This document shows positions 36,335 through 36,540 of a stretch of 36,540 nucleotides of DNA, in pieces. The DNA comes from an uncultured Acidimicrobiales bacterium (GTDB lineage: Bacteria; Actinomycetota; Acidimicrobiia; Acidimicrobiales; SZUA-35). The notes below the pieces were generated by a model that searched no databases, had not been told where the DNA came from, and was given only the letters and a program-made list of their open reading frames with translations. The stretch lies in contig CALIFY010000077.1 in assembly GCA_938021675.1 (NCBI GenBank), positions 1 to 36,540 on the forward strand, written 5' to 3'. Every line of letters starts with the position of its first letter. Position 1 is the stretch's first letter. Both the position numbers and the translations under genes were made by a program.

Positions 36335-36540
36335 GTTTGACGGACATCTAGTCTGAGGCGACGTTTGTTGTCTTGGAGGGGAAGTCCAGATGCCACGTGC
36401 ACATCCGCCTGAGTTCCGTTTGCGTGCTGTTGAGCTTGCCCGTTTAGGCGAGGCCCCGGTGTCCCAGATCGCGCAAGATTTAGGGATCTCTGATTCCTGT
36501 TTGCGTGGCTGGGTGAAACAGGCCGATCTCGATGAGGGCC
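36335..36540 (+). mobile_element. Left end of an IS3-type insertion sequence (incomplete)
   Basis: The integrase reading ends near 36310-36335, and a short non-coding stretch beginning about GGTTTGACGGACA leads into a transposase gene. The exact terminal repeat and target duplication cannot be defined, because the right end lies outside the window. Confidence 0.55.
36390..36540 (+). CDS. IS3-family transposase OrfA (partial at window end)
   Basis: The first 50 codons are visible. ATG 36390 has GGAGGG nine bases upstream. The product starts MPRAHPPEFRLRAVELARLG and continues with a helix-turn-helix (VSQIAQDLGISDSCLRGWV), the classic DNA-binding start of IS3-type OrfA proteins. The rest, and the OrfB integrase part expected by frameshift, fall beyond the window. 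Confidence 0.85.
   Translation, partial: MPRAHPPEFRLRAVELARLGEAPVSQIAQDLGISDSCLRGWVKQADLDEG

Overview
The window reads as chromosomal DNA of a high-GC actinobacterium. Class Acidimicrobiia is my best guess, from gene order and protein style only. Supporting signs are: tig-clpP-clpX-folC, then ndk, a radical SAM/DUF2344 pair, RNase E/G, rplU-rpmA-obgE-proB and nadD-LCP-rsfS, all in an order close to that of other Actinomycetota; a class II DAHP synthase; a SigK/RskA-like pair; frequent GTG starts; and several starts placed exactly where a leaderless mRNA would begin.

Layout. 1-362: the end of an unidentified gene and tRNA-Pro(UGG) on the minus strand. 0.48-5.28 kb (+): protein folding and proteolysis (tig, clpP, clpX), then folC. 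5.28-8.38 kb (-): a pilin/pseudopilin module (Flp-type pilin, two TadE-like proteins, one TadG-like protein) set against the surrounding genes. 8.63-17.01 kb (+): ndk, radical SAM protein, its DUF2344 partner, RNase E/G, ribosomal proteins L21 and L27, Obg GTPase and glutamate 5-kinase. 17.09-21.07 kb (-): PspA, MurJ and a CbxX-type AAA ATPase. 21.23-24.96 kb (+): a MoxR/VWA chaperone pair and a sigma/anti-sigma pair. 24.98-27.32 kb (-): DAHP synthase and a group 2 sigma-70 factor. 27.55-29.81 kb (+): nadD, a degenerate LCP-like protein and rsfS. 29.84-32.36 kb (-): leuS. 32.49-35.55 kb (+): a long disordered/multi-membrane protein overlapping a cysteine-rich protein. 35.60 kb to the end: tRNA-Ala(GGC), a strong terminator, a tyrosine integrase cut off at its N-terminus, and the first 50 codons of an IS3-type transposase. 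The last part looks like the edge of an integrated element.

Most genes are housekeeping: chaperone/protease, translation and ribosome assembly, folate, proline, NAD and aromatic amino-acid synthesis. The less ordinary parts are the pilin module placed between folC and ndk, the envelope-stress/AAA block lying where proA is often found (between proB and nadD), two strong palindromic regulatory sites (21193-21210 and a CRP-like site at 27514-27529), and the island edge at tRNA-Ala. I found no rRNA, CRISPR array or defence system, and nothing I can honestly call a wholly new system. No gene-free stretch exceeds 300 bases.
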